Source: Lacihabitans sp. LS3-19
GTDB taxonomy: Bacteria > Bacteroidota > Bacteroidia > Cytophagales > Spirosomataceae
Reading direction: 5' to 3'
Length of the DNA stretch: 64,000 nt
Assembly (NCBI RefSeq): GCF_024343575.1
Contig: NZ_RJUA01000002.1
Coordinates: 310,001 to 374,000, forward strand
The translations under genes and the position numbers were made by a program. The first letter of the stretch is position 1; each line of letters opens with the position of its first letter. Of the stretch, positions 26,818 through 37,054 are shown piece by piece. The notes under the pieces are model-generated. The model saw only the letters and a program-made list of their open reading frames with translations. It was not told the DNA's origin and did not search any database.

Positions 26818-26865
26818 TGGTCAAATTGTATAATTTCAATACAATTTATCAATATAATTACAAAA

Positions 26866-26961
26866 TATTTTTGCATTTATAAAATTTGGTAAAATGTACA
26901 TTTGACCTTTCAAAAAATTATTAAATTGCGTTGCGGGTTTTATATTATACTTTATTCCCGC
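26866..26961 (+). promoter_or_regulatory. Candidate gltB promoter and leader hairpin
   Basis: In the 295-base gap before gltB, TATTTTTG (26866-26873) fits TAnnTTTG, which would give a leader of about 180 bases. Within it, GCGGG (26933-26937) pairs with CCCGC (26957-26961), the only GC-rich patch of the gap. I see no known riboswitch fold. A promoter closer to the gene is not excluded. Confidence 0.35.
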
Positions 26962-27061
26962 TTAAAAAAAAGCTTTTATTTTATCTGTTTTTTGATACTT
27001 TTACCGAGCGAATTTACATTTAAAATACAAGGGTACAATAAAAATTTATTTCTAGGAAACT

Positions 27062-30000
27062 ATGACTGAAATCGATCAAAATCAAGGTCTTTACTTGCCC
27101 GAATTTGAACACGATGCCTGTGGTATTGGGTTCAGAGCTCACCTAAAAGGAAGAAAATCACATCAAATAGTAGCAGATGCTATTCATATGCTTGAGCGTA
27201 TGGATCACCGTGGTGCTTGTGGTTGCGATCCCAACACAGGTGATGGTGCAGGAATTTTGTTACAAATCCCTCACGAATACCTTTACGAAGAATGTCTTGA
27301 TTTAGGCTTTAGTTTGCCAGCTTTAGGTAATTATGGCTTAGGTATGATTTTCTTTCCATATGATGAAAAGAAAAGAGAAGAGTGTAAGGATATTTTAAAT
27401 AGAAAGGTTGCAAGTTTAGGGTTTGAATTGCTTGGTTACAGAAAAGTTCCTACGCAAAACGAAACCTTAGGTGAAGGCTCTGGAGCTGTTGAACCTTGGG
27501 TAGAGCAAATGTTTATTGCTAAAATTGACGAACTTCAAGACAATATCACTTTCGAAAGAAAGCTTTATGTTTTTAGACAATATACTTCAAAATTGATTCA
27601 TGAGTCAGTAGACGGTACAAAAGAGCAGTTTTATTTTAGCTCACTCTCGTCTAGTACAGTTTCTTATAAAGGACAATTGACCACAGATCAATTGAAATAT
27701 TATTTCCCAGATCTTAAAAACGAGAATGTTGTATCAGCATTCGCCATTGTTCACTCAAGATTTTCTACCAATACTTTTCCTTCTTGGAAGCTTGCTCAGC
27801 CTTTCAGATATATTGCACATAATGGTGAAATAAACACTGTAAAAGGTAATGTAAACTGGATTAGAGCAGCAGAATCTACATTCTATTCAGAGTTTTTTAC
27901 TGAAAAAGAAATGCAAATGATTTTGCCTATTTGTGAAAAAGGCAATTCGGATTCAGCACAATTAGACAATGCTATAGAGCTTTTATACCTATCAGGTCGC
28001 TCATTACCGCATGTAATGATGATGCTAATACCTGAAGCATGGGATGGAAACGAACATATGGATCCTGTTCGTAAAGCTTTTTATGAGTATCATTCAAGCA
28101 TTATGGAACCTTGGGATGGCCCAGCATCTATTTCATTTACAGATGGTAAAATCGTAGGTGCAACATTAGATAGAAACGGTCTTAGACCTTCGAGATACTG
28201 GGTTTTGAATGACGATACAGTTATTATGGCCTCTGAGGCTGGAGTTTTGGATGTGGATCAATCTAAGGTAATTTCAAAAGGTAGATTACAGCCAGGCAAA
28301 ATGTTCGTTGTGGACATGGAACAAGGAAGAATTATTCCTGATGAAGAACTTAAGGCAGATATTTGTTCGCGTCAACCGTACCAAGAATGGTTAGATGAGC
28401 ACAAAATTAGAATTTCGGAGTTGCCTCATTCTATAAGACCATATACCAATTATGACGAAAAGTCTTTGTTGAAACGTCAAATTACGAGCGGTTACACTTC
28501 TGAAGATTTAAAAATGATTTTGGTACCGATGTCTGCTTCTGGTGCAGAAGCCATTGGTTCTATGGGTATTGACTCGCCGTTGGCAGTTTTGTCAAACCAA
28601 AGTCAGCATATTTCTTATTATTTCAAACAACTGTTTGCTCAGGTAACCAATCCGCCAATTGATTCTATTAGAGAGCGTTCTATTATGTCTTTGATATCTT
28701 TTGTCGGTTCTGCGGATAATATTCTTACGGAATCTCCAAAACATTGTCGTCAAGTACAATTGGAACAGCCAGTATTGACGATAAAGCAATTTGATAAATT
28801 GAGATTTGTCGATTATGAGGGTTTTCAAGCAAAAACTATAAATACATATTTTAATGCAAATGCCGATAATCCATCTAAAGCACTTGAGTTTGCTCTAGAA
28901 AGAATTTGTAGATACGCGGAAGATGCTATAAATGACGGTTTTGAGATTATAATACTTTCAGATAGAGCTATAGACTCAGATCATGCACCAATTCCTTCTC
29001 TTTTGGCGGTAGCTGCTGTACATCATTATTTGATTCGTGAAGGTATCAGAGGTAAAGTTGGAATTTTGGTTGAATCTGGAGATATCTGGGAAACACATCA
29101 TTTTGCAACTTTGATAGGCTACGGTGCTTCTGGTATCTGTCCGTATATAGCTTTTGAGACTATCGCCGATATGAACAAAAAAGGCATGATAGACGGAGAG
29201 TTTACAGATGATGAATTGTTTAAAAACTATACGAAAGCAGTTGATAAAGAATTATTGAAGATTTTCTCTAAAATGGGAATTTCGACATTGCAATCCTATA
29301 GAGGAGCACAGATTTTTGAATGTATTGGATTAAATAAATCAGTTACAGATAAATATTTTACAGGAACTGTATCAAGAATAGAAGGTTTGGGCTTGGCTGA
29401 AATCGCTAAGGAATGTCTGATTCGCCACACTTTGGCTTTCCCGAATCAAACTGCTCAAAGTGTAAAAAGACTTGAAGTTGGTGGCGTATACCAATGGAAA
29501 CAAAGAGGAGAGAAGCATTTATTCAATCCTGAGTCTATTCATTTGTTGCAGCAGTCTACAAGAGTTGGAGAAAAAGACTATGACAAAGGTTATGAGATAT
29601 TTAAAAAATACTCAAAACTGATGAATGACCAAACCCAACAAGCTATGACCATTCGTGGTTTGTTGAAGTTTAAAGATAGTCAATCTATAAGTATTGACGA
29701 AGTTGAGCCGATAGAGAATATTCTGAAAAGATTTGCAACCGGTGCCATGTCATTTGGTTCAATATCTTGGGAGGCTCATACTACTTTGGCTATTGCCATG
29801 AACCGCATTGGCGGAAAATCTAACTCAGGTGAAGGCGGTGAAGATGAAATCAGATATGCTATTCGTGAAAACGGCGATAATCTAAGCTCGAGTATCAAGC
29901 AGGTAGCTTCAGGTAGATTTGGTGTAACATCTTACTATTTAAGCAATGCTACAGAGCTTCAAATAAAAATGGCCCAAGGTGCTAAGCCAGGAGAAGGCGG

Positions 30001-31609
30001 ACAGTTGCCAGGTCATAAAGTGGACGATTGGATAGGAAAAGTAAGGCATTCGACTCCAGGAGTTGGACTAATTTCTCCTCCTCCTCACCACGACATTTAT
30101 TCTATTGAAGACCTTGCACAGTTGATATATGACCTAAAAAATGCCAATAGACAAGCTCGTATTTCTGTGAAATTGGTTTCTGAAGCGGGTGTTGGAACAG
30201 TGGCCTCTGGTGTGGCAAAAGCTCATGCAGATGTGGTTTTAATAGCAGGTTATGATGGAGGAACAGGTGCTTCTCCATTATCATCTATTCGACATGCAGG
30301 TTTGCCATGGGAATTGGGTTTAGCCGAAACGCATCAAACATTAGTTAAAAACAAACTTAGAGGTAGAATAACTGTTCAGGCTGACGGCCAAATAAGAACA
30401 GGTAGAGATATCGTTATAGCTGCACTTTTAGGTGCTGAAGAATTCGGAGTGGCAACAGCTGCACTTGTTACTGTGGGTTGTATTATGATGAGAAAATGTC
30501 ATCTAAATACTTGTCCAGTTGGTGTTGCTACCCAAAACAAAGAATTGAGAGCTTTGTTTACTGGTAAGCCTGAGCACGTTGTCAATATGTTTGAATATTT
30601 AGCAATGGAAGTGCGTGAAATAATGGCAGATCTAGGTTTTAGAACTATTGACGAAATGGTTGGTCAATCACAGATGTTGGAGAAAAAGTCAAATCTTAAT
30701 CATTGGAAAATCAAAAATCTTGATCTTTCAAAGATTCTTTATAAAGAAGAGGCTGACGAAACAGTAGCATTGTACAAACAAGAAGAGCAAGACCATGGTA
30801 TTTTAGGTGTTTTGGACTGGCAATTAGTAGCTGATGCAAAAGCGGCTCTTGAAAACCAAACTAAGGTAACAGGAGAATACACGGTAAATAACTTGAACAG
30901 AACGATAGGAGCAATGCTCTCTAACGAAGTCTCTAAGAAATACAAAGGAGATGGTTTGCCGGATGGTACAATCTCGTATAAATTCAGAGGAACTGCCGGT
31001 CAATCATTCGGAGCGTTTTCTACCAAAGGACTTAGGTTTGAATTAGAAGGCGATGCCAACGATTACTTTGGAAAAGGTCTTTGCGGTGCTGAGTTAATAG
31101 TATTCCCAGATAGAAAAGCGACTTTCAAAGCTTCTGAGAATATGGCTGTTGGTAATGTGTCATTCTATGGTGCTACTTCAGGTGAGGCATTTATAAATGG
31201 TATGGCAGGAGAGCGTTTCTGTGTAAGAAACTCCGGTGCTAAAGTAGTTGTAGAAGGTATCGGCGATCATGGTTGTGAATACATGACTGGAGGCGTTGCC
31301 ATAATTTTAGGTGAGACAGGCAAAAATTTTGCGGCTGGTATGAGTGGAGGTTTAGCATTTGTTTATGATGTCAACAAAGACTTTGCTTCGAAATGCAATA
31401 CCGAAATGGTAAATCTTGAAGGGCTAGAAGAGAGTGATTTAATCCTATTGAAAGATATGATAAGTAAACACCTCAATTACACCAAGAGTGAAGTTGCAAA
31501 ATATATTTTAGCAAATTGGGAAAATGAAATCGCAAAATTTGTGAAAGTTTATCCTACTGATTACAAAAGAATTATAATGAAAAAGTTAGCTGAAACAGTA
31601 GCTGCTTAA
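27062..31609 (+). CDS. gltB: Glutamate synthase large subunit
   Basis: NADPH-GOGAT alpha subunit, making glutamate from glutamine and 2-oxoglutarate. The 1515 residues comprise an N-terminal class II amidotransferase with nucleophile Cys20 (EHDACGIGF) after a 19-residue propeptide, a central domain, the FMN/2-oxoglutarate synthase domain (FGSISWEAHTTLAIAMNRIG; KPGEGGQLPGHKV), the 3Fe-4S motif MRKCHLNTCPVGVATQ, and a C-terminal GXGXG beta-helix. gltD follows 31 bases later. Confidence 0.97.
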   Translation: MTEIDQNQGLYLPEFEHDACGIGFRAHLKGRKSHQIVADAIHMLERMDHRGACGCDPNTGDGAGILLQIPHEYLYEECLDLGFSLPALGNYGLGMIFFPYDEKKREECKDILNRKVASLGFELLGYRKVPTQNETLGEGSGAVEPWVEQMFIAKIDELQDNITFERKLYVFRQYTSKLIHESVDGTKEQFYFSSLSSSTVSYKGQLTTDQLKYYFPDLKNENVVSAFAIVHSRFSTNTFPSWKLAQPFRYIAHNGEINTVKGNVNWIRAAESTFYSEFFTEKEMQMILPICEKGNSDSAQLDNAIELLYLSGRSLPHVMMMLIPEAWDGNEHMDPVRKAFYEYHSSIMEPWDGPASISFTDGKIVGATLDRNGLRPSRYWVLNDDTVIMASEAGVLDVDQSKVISKGRLQPGKMFVVDMEQGRIIPDEELKADICSRQPYQEWLDEHKIRISELPHSIRPYTNYDEKSLLKRQITSGYTSEDLKMILVPMSASGAEAIGSMGIDSPLAVLSNQSQHISYYFKQLFAQVTNPPIDSIRERSIMSLISFVGSADNILTESPKHCRQVQLEQPVLTIKQFDKLRFVDYEGFQAKTINTYFNANADNPSKALEFALERICRYAEDAINDGFEIIILSDRAIDSDHAPIPSLLAVAAVHHYLIREGIRGKVGILVESGDIWETHHFATLIGYGASGICPYIAFETIADMNKKGMIDGEFTDDELFKNYTKAVDKELLKIFSKMGISTLQSYRGAQIFECIGLNKSVTDKYFTGTVSRIEGLGLAEIAKECLIRHTLAFPNQTAQSVKRLEVGGVYQWKQRGEKHLFNPESIHLLQQSTRVGEKDYDKGYEIFKKYSKLMNDQTQQAMTIRGLLKFKDSQSISIDEVEPIENILKRFATGAMSFGSISWEAHTTLAIAMNRIGGKSNSGEGGEDEIRYAIRENGDNLSSSIKQVASGRFGVTSYYLSNATELQIKMAQGAKPGEGGQLPGHKVDDWIGKVRHSTPGVGLISPPPHHDIYSIEDLAQLIYDLKNANRQARISVKLVSEAGVGTVASGVAKAHADVVLIAGYDGGTGASPLSSIRHAGLPWELGLAETHQTLVKNKLRGRITVQADGQIRTGRDIVIAALLGAEEFGVATAALVTVGCIMMRKCHLNTCPVGVATQNKELRALFTGKPEHVVNMFEYLAMEVREIMADLGFRTIDEMVGQSQMLEKKSNLNHWKIKNLDLSKILYKEEADETVALYKQEEQDHGILGVLDWQLVADAKAALENQTKVTGEYTVNNLNRTIGAMLSNEVSKKYKGDGLPDGTISYKFRGTAGQSFGAFSTKGLRFELEGDANDYFGKGLCGAELIVFPDRKATFKASENMAVGNVSFYGATSGEAFINGMAGERFCVRNSGAKVVVEGIGDHGCEYMTGGVAIILGETGKNFAAGMSGGLAFVYDVNKDFASKCNTEMVNLEGLEESDLILLKDMISKHLNYTKSEVAKYILANWENEIAKFVKVYPTDYKRIIMKKLAETVAA

Positions 31610-31640
31610 TTAAGAAATTTCAAATAAATATTTTTAGATT

Positions 31641-33155
31641 ATGGGAAAACCAAGTGGTTTTTTAGAATTTGAAAGAAAGGCATCTCAAAAAAGAGATGTA
31701 AACGAGAGAAAACAAGACTACAAAGAAGTTGAATTAGGATATGATGCAGCTCAAACTACAGATCAAGCTGCTCGTTGCATGGACTGTGGTATACCTTTTT
31801 GTCATAATGGTTGTCCTTTGGGCAATATTATTCCTGAGTTTAACGATGCCGTTTATGATGGCAACTGGCAGTATGCCTATGAGCTTTTGAGTTCAACCAA
31901 TAATTTTCCAGAGTTTACGGGAAGAATTTGCCCAGCACCTTGCGAGTCTTCTTGTGTTTTGGGTATCAATAAACCGGCTGTTGCGATAGAATATATAGAA
32001 AAATCTATCATTGAGAAAGCATTTGAAAACGGTTGGGTAGTGCCTACTCCACCTAAAAAACGCACAGATAAAAAAGTGGCGATTGTAGGTGGCGGTCCAG
32101 CTGGACTGGCGGCTGCTTCCCAACTCAACAAAGCGGGTCATCACGTGACAGTATTCGAAAGAGCTGATCAAGTTGGAGGTCTTGTAAGATACGGAATTCC
32201 TGATTTCAAATTGGATAAAAATATTATAGATAGACGTCTGGAGGTGATGAAAGCGGGAGGTATAACTTTCAAAACTGGAGTTAATGTCGGTGTAAACTAC
32301 AAAACAGAGAAACTTTTAGCAGATTTTGATGCGATTGTACTTACTGGTGGCTCTACAATCGGACGCGATATTGAGATCAAAGGCAGAAACTTGAAAGGTA
32401 TACACTTTGCGATGGAGTTTTTGAGCCAACAAAACAAAAGAGTGGCTGCAGACAATAGTAAAACTGTTGATCATACTTTAGACCATACGGGTTCAAAATA
32501 TGAAAACGGTGACCTTTTGGCAACTGGAAAGAATGTATTTGTGATAGGTGGAGGCGATACGGGTTCTGACTGCGTGGGTACTTCAAACCGTCAAAATGCA
32601 AAATCTGTATCACAAATAGAGATTATGCCAATGCCACCTGCTACAAGAGACGAAAGCACTCCATGGCCACAATGGCCAATGATGTTGCGTACTTCTACAT
32701 CACATGAGGAAGGTTGTGAGCGTTCTTGGTCGGTGAACACCAAAGAGTTTATAGGAGACGAAAACGGAAACCTAAAAGCAGTAAAGTTGGTAAACATTGA
32801 GTGGGTTTTGGAAAAAGGTAGAATGGTAATGAAAGAAGTTGAAGGTTCAGAGAAAATATATCCAGCCGAGTTGGCTTTGATTGCTGCTGGATTCTTGTAT
32901 CCTCAACCAACGGGTTTATTAGAAGAATTAGGCGTTAAATTAGATAATAGAGGAAATGTAGATGCTACAAACTACCAAACCTCTGTAGAAAAGGTATTTG
33001 CAGCCGGTGACATGCGTCGTGGACAGTCATTGGTAGTTTGGGCAATATCAGAAGGCAGAGAAGCGGCAAGAGCCGTTGATGAGTTCCTTATGGGCCATTC
33101 ACTTCTTGAAGCCAAAGCTATGCCAATGATAACGGCAGATTACGTTGGAATTTAA
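31641..33155 (+). CDS. gltD: Glutamate synthase small subunit
   Basis: NADPH- and FAD-binding beta subunit of GOGAT. The 504 residues begin with a Fe-S domain (CMDCGIPFCHNGCPLGNIIP and ICPAPCESSC, residues about 45-100), then FAD-binding VAIVGGGPAGLAAASQL and NADPH-binding NVFVIGGGDTGSDCVG. It forms a clean two-gene operon with gltB, closed by a hairpin at 33181. Confidence 0.97.
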   Translation: MGKPSGFLEFERKASQKRDVNERKQDYKEVELGYDAAQTTDQAARCMDCGIPFCHNGCPLGNIIPEFNDAVYDGNWQYAYELLSSTNNFPEFTGRICPAPCESSCVLGINKPAVAIEYIEKSIIEKAFENGWVVPTPPKKRTDKKVAIVGGGPAGLAAASQLNKAGHHVTVFERADQVGGLVRYGIPDFKLDKNIIDRRLEVMKAGGITFKTGVNVGVNYKTEKLLADFDAIVLTGGSTIGRDIEIKGRNLKGIHFAMEFLSQQNKRVAADNSKTVDHTLDHTGSKYENGDLLATGKNVFVIGGGDTGSDCVGTSNRQNAKSVSQIEIMPMPPATRDESTPWPQWPMMLRTSTSHEEGCERSWSVNTKEFIGDENGNLKAVKLVNIEWVLEKGRMVMKEVEGSEKIYPAELALIAAGFLYPQPTGLLEELGVKLDNRGNVDATNYQTSVEKVFAAGDMRRGQSLVVWAISEGREAARAVDEFLMGHSLLEAKAMPMITADYVGI

Positions 33156-33180
33156 AATTTAATGTCAAGTTTTTATAGAA

Positions 33181-33210
33181 AAAGCCATCCTTTTGGGTGG
33201 CTTTTTTGAT
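33181..33210. terminator. Terminator between gltD and the OmpA-like gene
   Basis: AAAGCCATCC / GGGTGGCTTT stem (10 bp, one G-U) with a TTTT loop and following T-run; the preceding A-run lets it serve the converging minus-strand gene too. Confidence 0.88.
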
Positions 33211-33218
33211 ATCTGGAA

Positions 33219-34277
33219 TCACTCCATCTCACTAATTACCACCTTTCTATATTTATTCAAGTCTTCTGATTCCTGGCTGGATTCTTTGGTTTGTTCCTCC
33301 CAATTTAATTGGATTTGGTTTGATGAAACACCTTTTGTTTTTAGGTAATTTCCTACTACTTGGGCACGGTATTTTGCTAAAATGGTGTTGAGGTTTTCAT
33401 TGCCAATGTTGTCAGTAAATCCTGCAATTTTTACCTTAGCATCGTTTTTGTGCATGAGATAAATGGCAAGGCTATCCAAAACCATTCTATTTTCTGATTT
33501 AAGTTCATATTTGCTTTGGTCGAAGAATAATGTGCGAAAACCGAATGAATTGTAAGGAAGATATGAAAGTTCAATTTTATCAGTTTTTACTATTGAAGTA
33601 GATATATTTCCAATTGTTTTTTCTATATTCTTAGGTGTAAGAGAAATTTCATTTTTTGGATAAATGTTTATATCTATGAAATTTATACCTTTTTTGGGTT
33701 TTAAAGTTTTTTCTAATACTACTTTCTCTTGCTTGTTTTTAGCAAATACTTTAAAGGTATTATCCATGTTTTTTGGAAGTAAGGGATATATAGAACTTTG
33801 GGATTTTTGTATTAATATAGAGAAATCCGTATTCCAAAAAAGACTATCTTTTTTTAATGTATATAATTCATACTTAATATTTTCTTTATGAATTTCTGGT
33901 AAACAAAATATAAACAAATCTTTGTAGGTTATCTGAGCAATAATACCTTTCGTGGTTATGCCTAAATATGCAAAGGAAGTTTTCAAGAATTCCCCATCGA
34001 AATGAACTGGAATTTTTACCGCAGAATATCCTTCACTCTCAAAGATTAACGAATCAGTATATGTTTTGAGGTCAAAATTAAACTTTTGGCTTTTGTCCGT
34101 TTCCGCTAATTTTTCTTTTTTGCCTTTGTTTATACCATAAACAGAAGTCTTGAGGTCAACACCTGTATTATCATCCCAAAAGGTACCAGAAATAGATACT
34201 TTGCCTTGAGAGAAGGAATTGAAAATTGAGAATAAAAAAACAAATAGAACAAATGTGAACTTAGTAATTAAACGCAT
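33219..34277 (-). CDS. OmpA-family outer membrane/peptidoglycan-binding protein
   Basis: I choose the ATG at 34277 because it opens a signal peptide (MRLITKFTFVLFVFLFSIFN, cleavage near FSQG); an ATG 15 codons upstream would bury it. The 352 residues have an N-terminal beta-rich unit starting KVSISGTFWDDNTG and a C-terminal OmpA-like domain (from about 260: FDQSKYELKSENRMVLDSLA, then VKIAGFTDNIGNENLN). The central part is not recognised. Likely anchors the envelope to peptidoglycan. Confidence 0.85.
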   Translation of the reverse strand: MRLITKFTFVLFVFLFSIFNSFSQGKVSISGTFWDDNTGVDLKTSVYGINKGKKEKLAETDKSQKFNFDLKTYTDSLIFESEGYSAVKIPVHFDGEFLKTSFAYLGITTKGIIAQITYKDLFIFCLPEIHKENIKYELYTLKKDSLFWNTDFSILIQKSQSSIYPLLPKNMDNTFKVFAKNKQEKVVLEKTLKPKKGINFIDINIYPKNEISLTPKNIEKTIGNISTSIVKTDKIELSYLPYNSFGFRTLFFDQSKYELKSENRMVLDSLAIYLMHKNDAKVKIAGFTDNIGNENLNTILAKYRAQVVGNYLKTKGVSSNQIQLNWEEQTKESSQESEDLNKYRKVVISEME

Positions 34278-34500
34278 TTCTGTATTGTGTTTTAAAGTTT
34301 GATTGAGAATTATTAACAGCATTGAATTTCGACTATGAATTTAGTTGAAAAAATGATTTTTTTAATAAAAATGGGAATTTTTATTTTCTAAAAAATTAAA
34401 ATGCTCATTTATGTAAATTTAAGACCACAAATTGCTTACTGAGTTAAGCAAAAATGATTTAAAAATGCTTATTACATTATGCATTCCAAATTTAACCTAT

Positions 34501-34530
34501 AAAAAAAGCCACCCCAAAAGGTGGCTTTTT
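34501..34530 (-). terminator. Terminator after the GMC oxidoreductase gene
   Basis: GCCACC / GGTGGC with a six-base loop, flanked by seven A on the left and five T on the right, 25 bases past the GMC stop on the minus strand. Usable on both strands. Elsewhere in the 277-base gap (34278-34554) I see only a 7-bp hairpin (TTGCTTA 34432-34438 / TAAGCAA 34445-34451). Confidence 0.85.
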
Positions 34531-34554
34531 CGAGATCTATTACAAATCAGATGG

Positions 34555-36261
34555 TTACAGATTCATTTTCTTTAACTCATTTACAGCAAAGTCAGCTGCT
34601 CTGGCTGTAAGTGCCATATAAGTTAGGGAAGGGTTCACACATGATGAAGAAACCATAGCAGCTCCATCCGTCACGAATACGTTTTCTGCTCCCCAAACTT
34701 GGTTGTTGGCATTCAGAACCGAAGTTTTTCGATCTCTACCCATTCTTGCAGAGCCCATTTCGTGTATACCAATACCTGGTGCTTTTTCTTTGTCATGATA
34801 AGTTCTTACGTCTTTCAATCCCGCAGCTTCCAACATGTTGGCAGCTTCGTTCATCATTGCTTCACGCATTTTCCACTCATTATCACCCCAAGCAGCATCA
34901 AAGTTGATGATTGGTAAGCCCCACTGATCTTTTTTGTCAGTAAGTGTAAACTTGTTATTTGGGTCAGCCAAAGTTTCCCCAAATCCACCGATGTTAAAGT
35001 TCCAATCTCCGGGTTGTGTCATACCGTTTTTGAAATCTGCTCCAAACTCAGCTTCACCAACTCCACGTCCACGTGATGCACCACCTTGATAACCAAATCC
35101 TCTGCTGAAATCACGCTTGTCATTGCCCCAGTTTGTAAATCTTGGAATATAAACACCATTTGGTCTACGTCCATAATAATACATGTCTTGGAAACCATCC
35201 CACTTACCGCTAGCACCAACTCCAAGGTGATGGTCCATTAGGTTTCTACCTAATTGATCCGACTCATTACCTAATCCATTTGGATGAGTTTTGGATTTTG
35301 ATTGCATCATTATCCAAGCTGAATTGATTGCTGATGCATTTAAGAATATTATTTTTGCGAAGTATTCTACTTCTTCTTTAGTATTTTGATCTATTGCTCT
35401 TACACCAGTTGCTTTACCTTTTTCGTCGTCAAATATTACTTGGTAAACAATTTTGTCATTGATTAAGGTAAGATTACCTGTTTTTTGAGCAGCAGGAATA
35501 GTAGCTGATTGACTACTGAAATATGCACCATAAGGGCATCCTCTCATACAACGGTTTCTGAACTGACATTTTCCACGACCCAAAGCAGTTTGTTCTTCAG
35601 TAGGGGCAGTTAAGTGTGCCACACGACCAACTATCAAATGTCTACCTGGGAATTTGCTTTCAATGCCTTTTTTTACTTCACGTTCTACGCAGTTAAGTTC
35701 CATAGCTGGCTGGAAATGGCTGTCTGGCAAAACATCCAAACCTTCTTTTGAACCCGATATACCTGCAAATTTCTCTACGTATTCGTACCAAGGTGCCAAG
35801 TCTTTGTATCTGATTGGCCAATCGATTCCTACACCTTCTTCTACATTGGCAGTGAAATCTTTTTCGTTCCATCTGTAACTTTGGCGACCCCAAAGCAATG
35901 AGCGACCACCCGTGTGATATCCTCTGATCCAGTCGAAACGACGCGTTTCCTCATAAGGGTTTTCAATATCTTTTTCAAAAAAGTGTCTGTGCTCTTCGTT
36001 GGCAGTATAACCAGTTCTGAATCCAGCCCAATAATCTTTTTTTACTTGTTGAGTTACTCTTCCGCGGTGTTCAAACTCCCAAGACTCCTGCATAGCAGTA
36101 GTATAATCTTGGATATGCTTAACATCTCTACCGCGATCTATCATTAATACTTTTAATCCTTTTTCAGTCAATTCTTTTGCTGCCCATCCGCCAGAAATAC
36201 CTGTTCCCACTACAATAGCGTCGTATGTTACAGACTCTGTACCTTTACCTTGTAAATTCAT
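34555..36261 (-). CDS. GMC-family FAD oxidoreductase
   Basis: Periplasmic-type sugar/alcohol dehydrogenase of the gluconate 2-dehydrogenase large-subunit kind. The 568 residues have the N-terminal FAD motif VVGTGISGGWAAKELTEKG, a Cys-rich segment CQFRNRCMRGCPYGAYF (about residue 240) and the C-terminal GMC block with HEMGSARMG and SCVNPSLTYMALTARAAD. It follows its small partner gene by 28 bases. No cytochrome subunit lies next to them. The substrate cannot be read from sequence. Confidence 0.9.
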   Translation of the reverse strand: MNLQGKGTESVTYDAIVVGTGISGGWAAKELTEKGLKVLMIDRGRDVKHIQDYTTAMQESWEFEHRGRVTQQVKKDYWAGFRTGYTANEEHRHFFEKDIENPYEETRRFDWIRGYHTGGRSLLWGRQSYRWNEKDFTANVEEGVGIDWPIRYKDLAPWYEYVEKFAGISGSKEGLDVLPDSHFQPAMELNCVEREVKKGIESKFPGRHLIVGRVAHLTAPTEEQTALGRGKCQFRNRCMRGCPYGAYFSSQSATIPAAQKTGNLTLINDKIVYQVIFDDEKGKATGVRAIDQNTKEEVEYFAKIIFLNASAINSAWIMMQSKSKTHPNGLGNESDQLGRNLMDHHLGVGASGKWDGFQDMYYYGRRPNGVYIPRFTNWGNDKRDFSRGFGYQGGASRGRGVGEAEFGADFKNGMTQPGDWNFNIGGFGETLADPNNKFTLTDKKDQWGLPIINFDAAWGDNEWKMREAMMNEAANMLEAAGLKDVRTYHDKEKAPGIGIHEMGSARMGRDRKTSVLNANNQVWGAENVFVTDGAAMVSSSCVNPSLTYMALTARAADFAVNELKKMNL

Positions 36262-36289
36262 TTTTTATATTTAATAGGTTGATTAATAA

Positions 36290-36922
36290 TTAAATAGCGT
36301 AAGCTTTTTGTCCTGGTTCCATCTTGATGCAGCCATCGTATCTGCCAGGAATCGGCACAAAATCTAAGGTTTGTGTAGCACCTGGCTCTGAAGTAAAGAA
36401 ACCAAACACTGTTAATTCTTTCATCAATCTAAAGAAAGGAACAGGTGGCTCAACTTTTTTACTTGTGTTTTCTTTTACCAAACCTGACTCTGAATCTACT
36501 TGTTTAGCTTTATTATTTGCTTCACCCTCTTCTTTAGCTTTTTCAATCATTATTTTCAAAACCTCAGATTTCTTTTCAGCAGGAAGAGCCACGAAGTTTG
36601 AACCTAATTTTTTAGATTCTGCTTCGACAGTGTCTAAGCCTTTCATGAAGTGTATTTGCTGCTCTTCAGTGTAGCAATCTTTCAACATAAGCTCTATGAA
36701 TGGTCCCACGCCAGCATCTTTAGCACCTGGAGTGTCAGTTTTAGGAATAATAACTTCGGCTATTTCTGAAACTAAAGATTGGTAATCTTTGGTGAAGCTA
36801 AAACCAGAAGCAGTAGTAGAGGTGTTAGACTTGCAACCGTCCAAAATAGCAACTAGTGTTGGAGCTGATACTACTCCTCCCATCATGAGGGCAACCCTCT
36901 GCAATGCGTCTCTTCTTTTCAA
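36290..36922 (-). CDS. Gluconate 2-dehydrogenase subunit 3 family protein
   Basis: Small partner of the GMC dehydrogenase downstream. The 210 residues begin MKRRDALQRVALMMGG, a twin-arginine-like N-terminus, and have a lipobox-like LDGC at about 30, so it may be an exported lipoprotein that carries the large subunit across. The start codon is TTG (36920-36922); no in-frame ATG lies upstream near it and the KRRDALQRV start is the family norm. C-terminal block: VPIPGRYDGCIKMEPGQKAY. Confidence 0.85.
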   Translation of the reverse strand: MKRRDALQRVALMMGGVVSAPTLVAILDGCKSNTSTTASGFSFTKDYQSLVSEIAEVIIPKTDTPGAKDAGVGPFIELMLKDCYTEEQQIHFMKGLDTVEAESKKLGSNFVALPAEKKSEVLKIMIEKAKEEGEANNKAKQVDSESGLVKENTSKKVEPPVPFFRLMKELTVFGFFTSEPGATQTLDFVPIPGRYDGCIKMEPGQKAYAI

Positions 36923-37054
36923 TTTAATATCTATTAAAGGTTGTAAATAATAAGAAAGTCTAAAAATAATAAGGATTTTTAGGCCTTACAAGAAAAATAG
37001 ACTCAATTTCAATAATTAACTAAAATATAACAATTTTGTTGTAAAATATCAATT

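Noticed and set aside
36923-36980. AACCTTTA on the minus strand before the gluconate-dehydrogenase subunit gene
   Set aside because: Resembles the -7 box of the island promoters, but the bases at the half-site positions read ATTATT; no operator.
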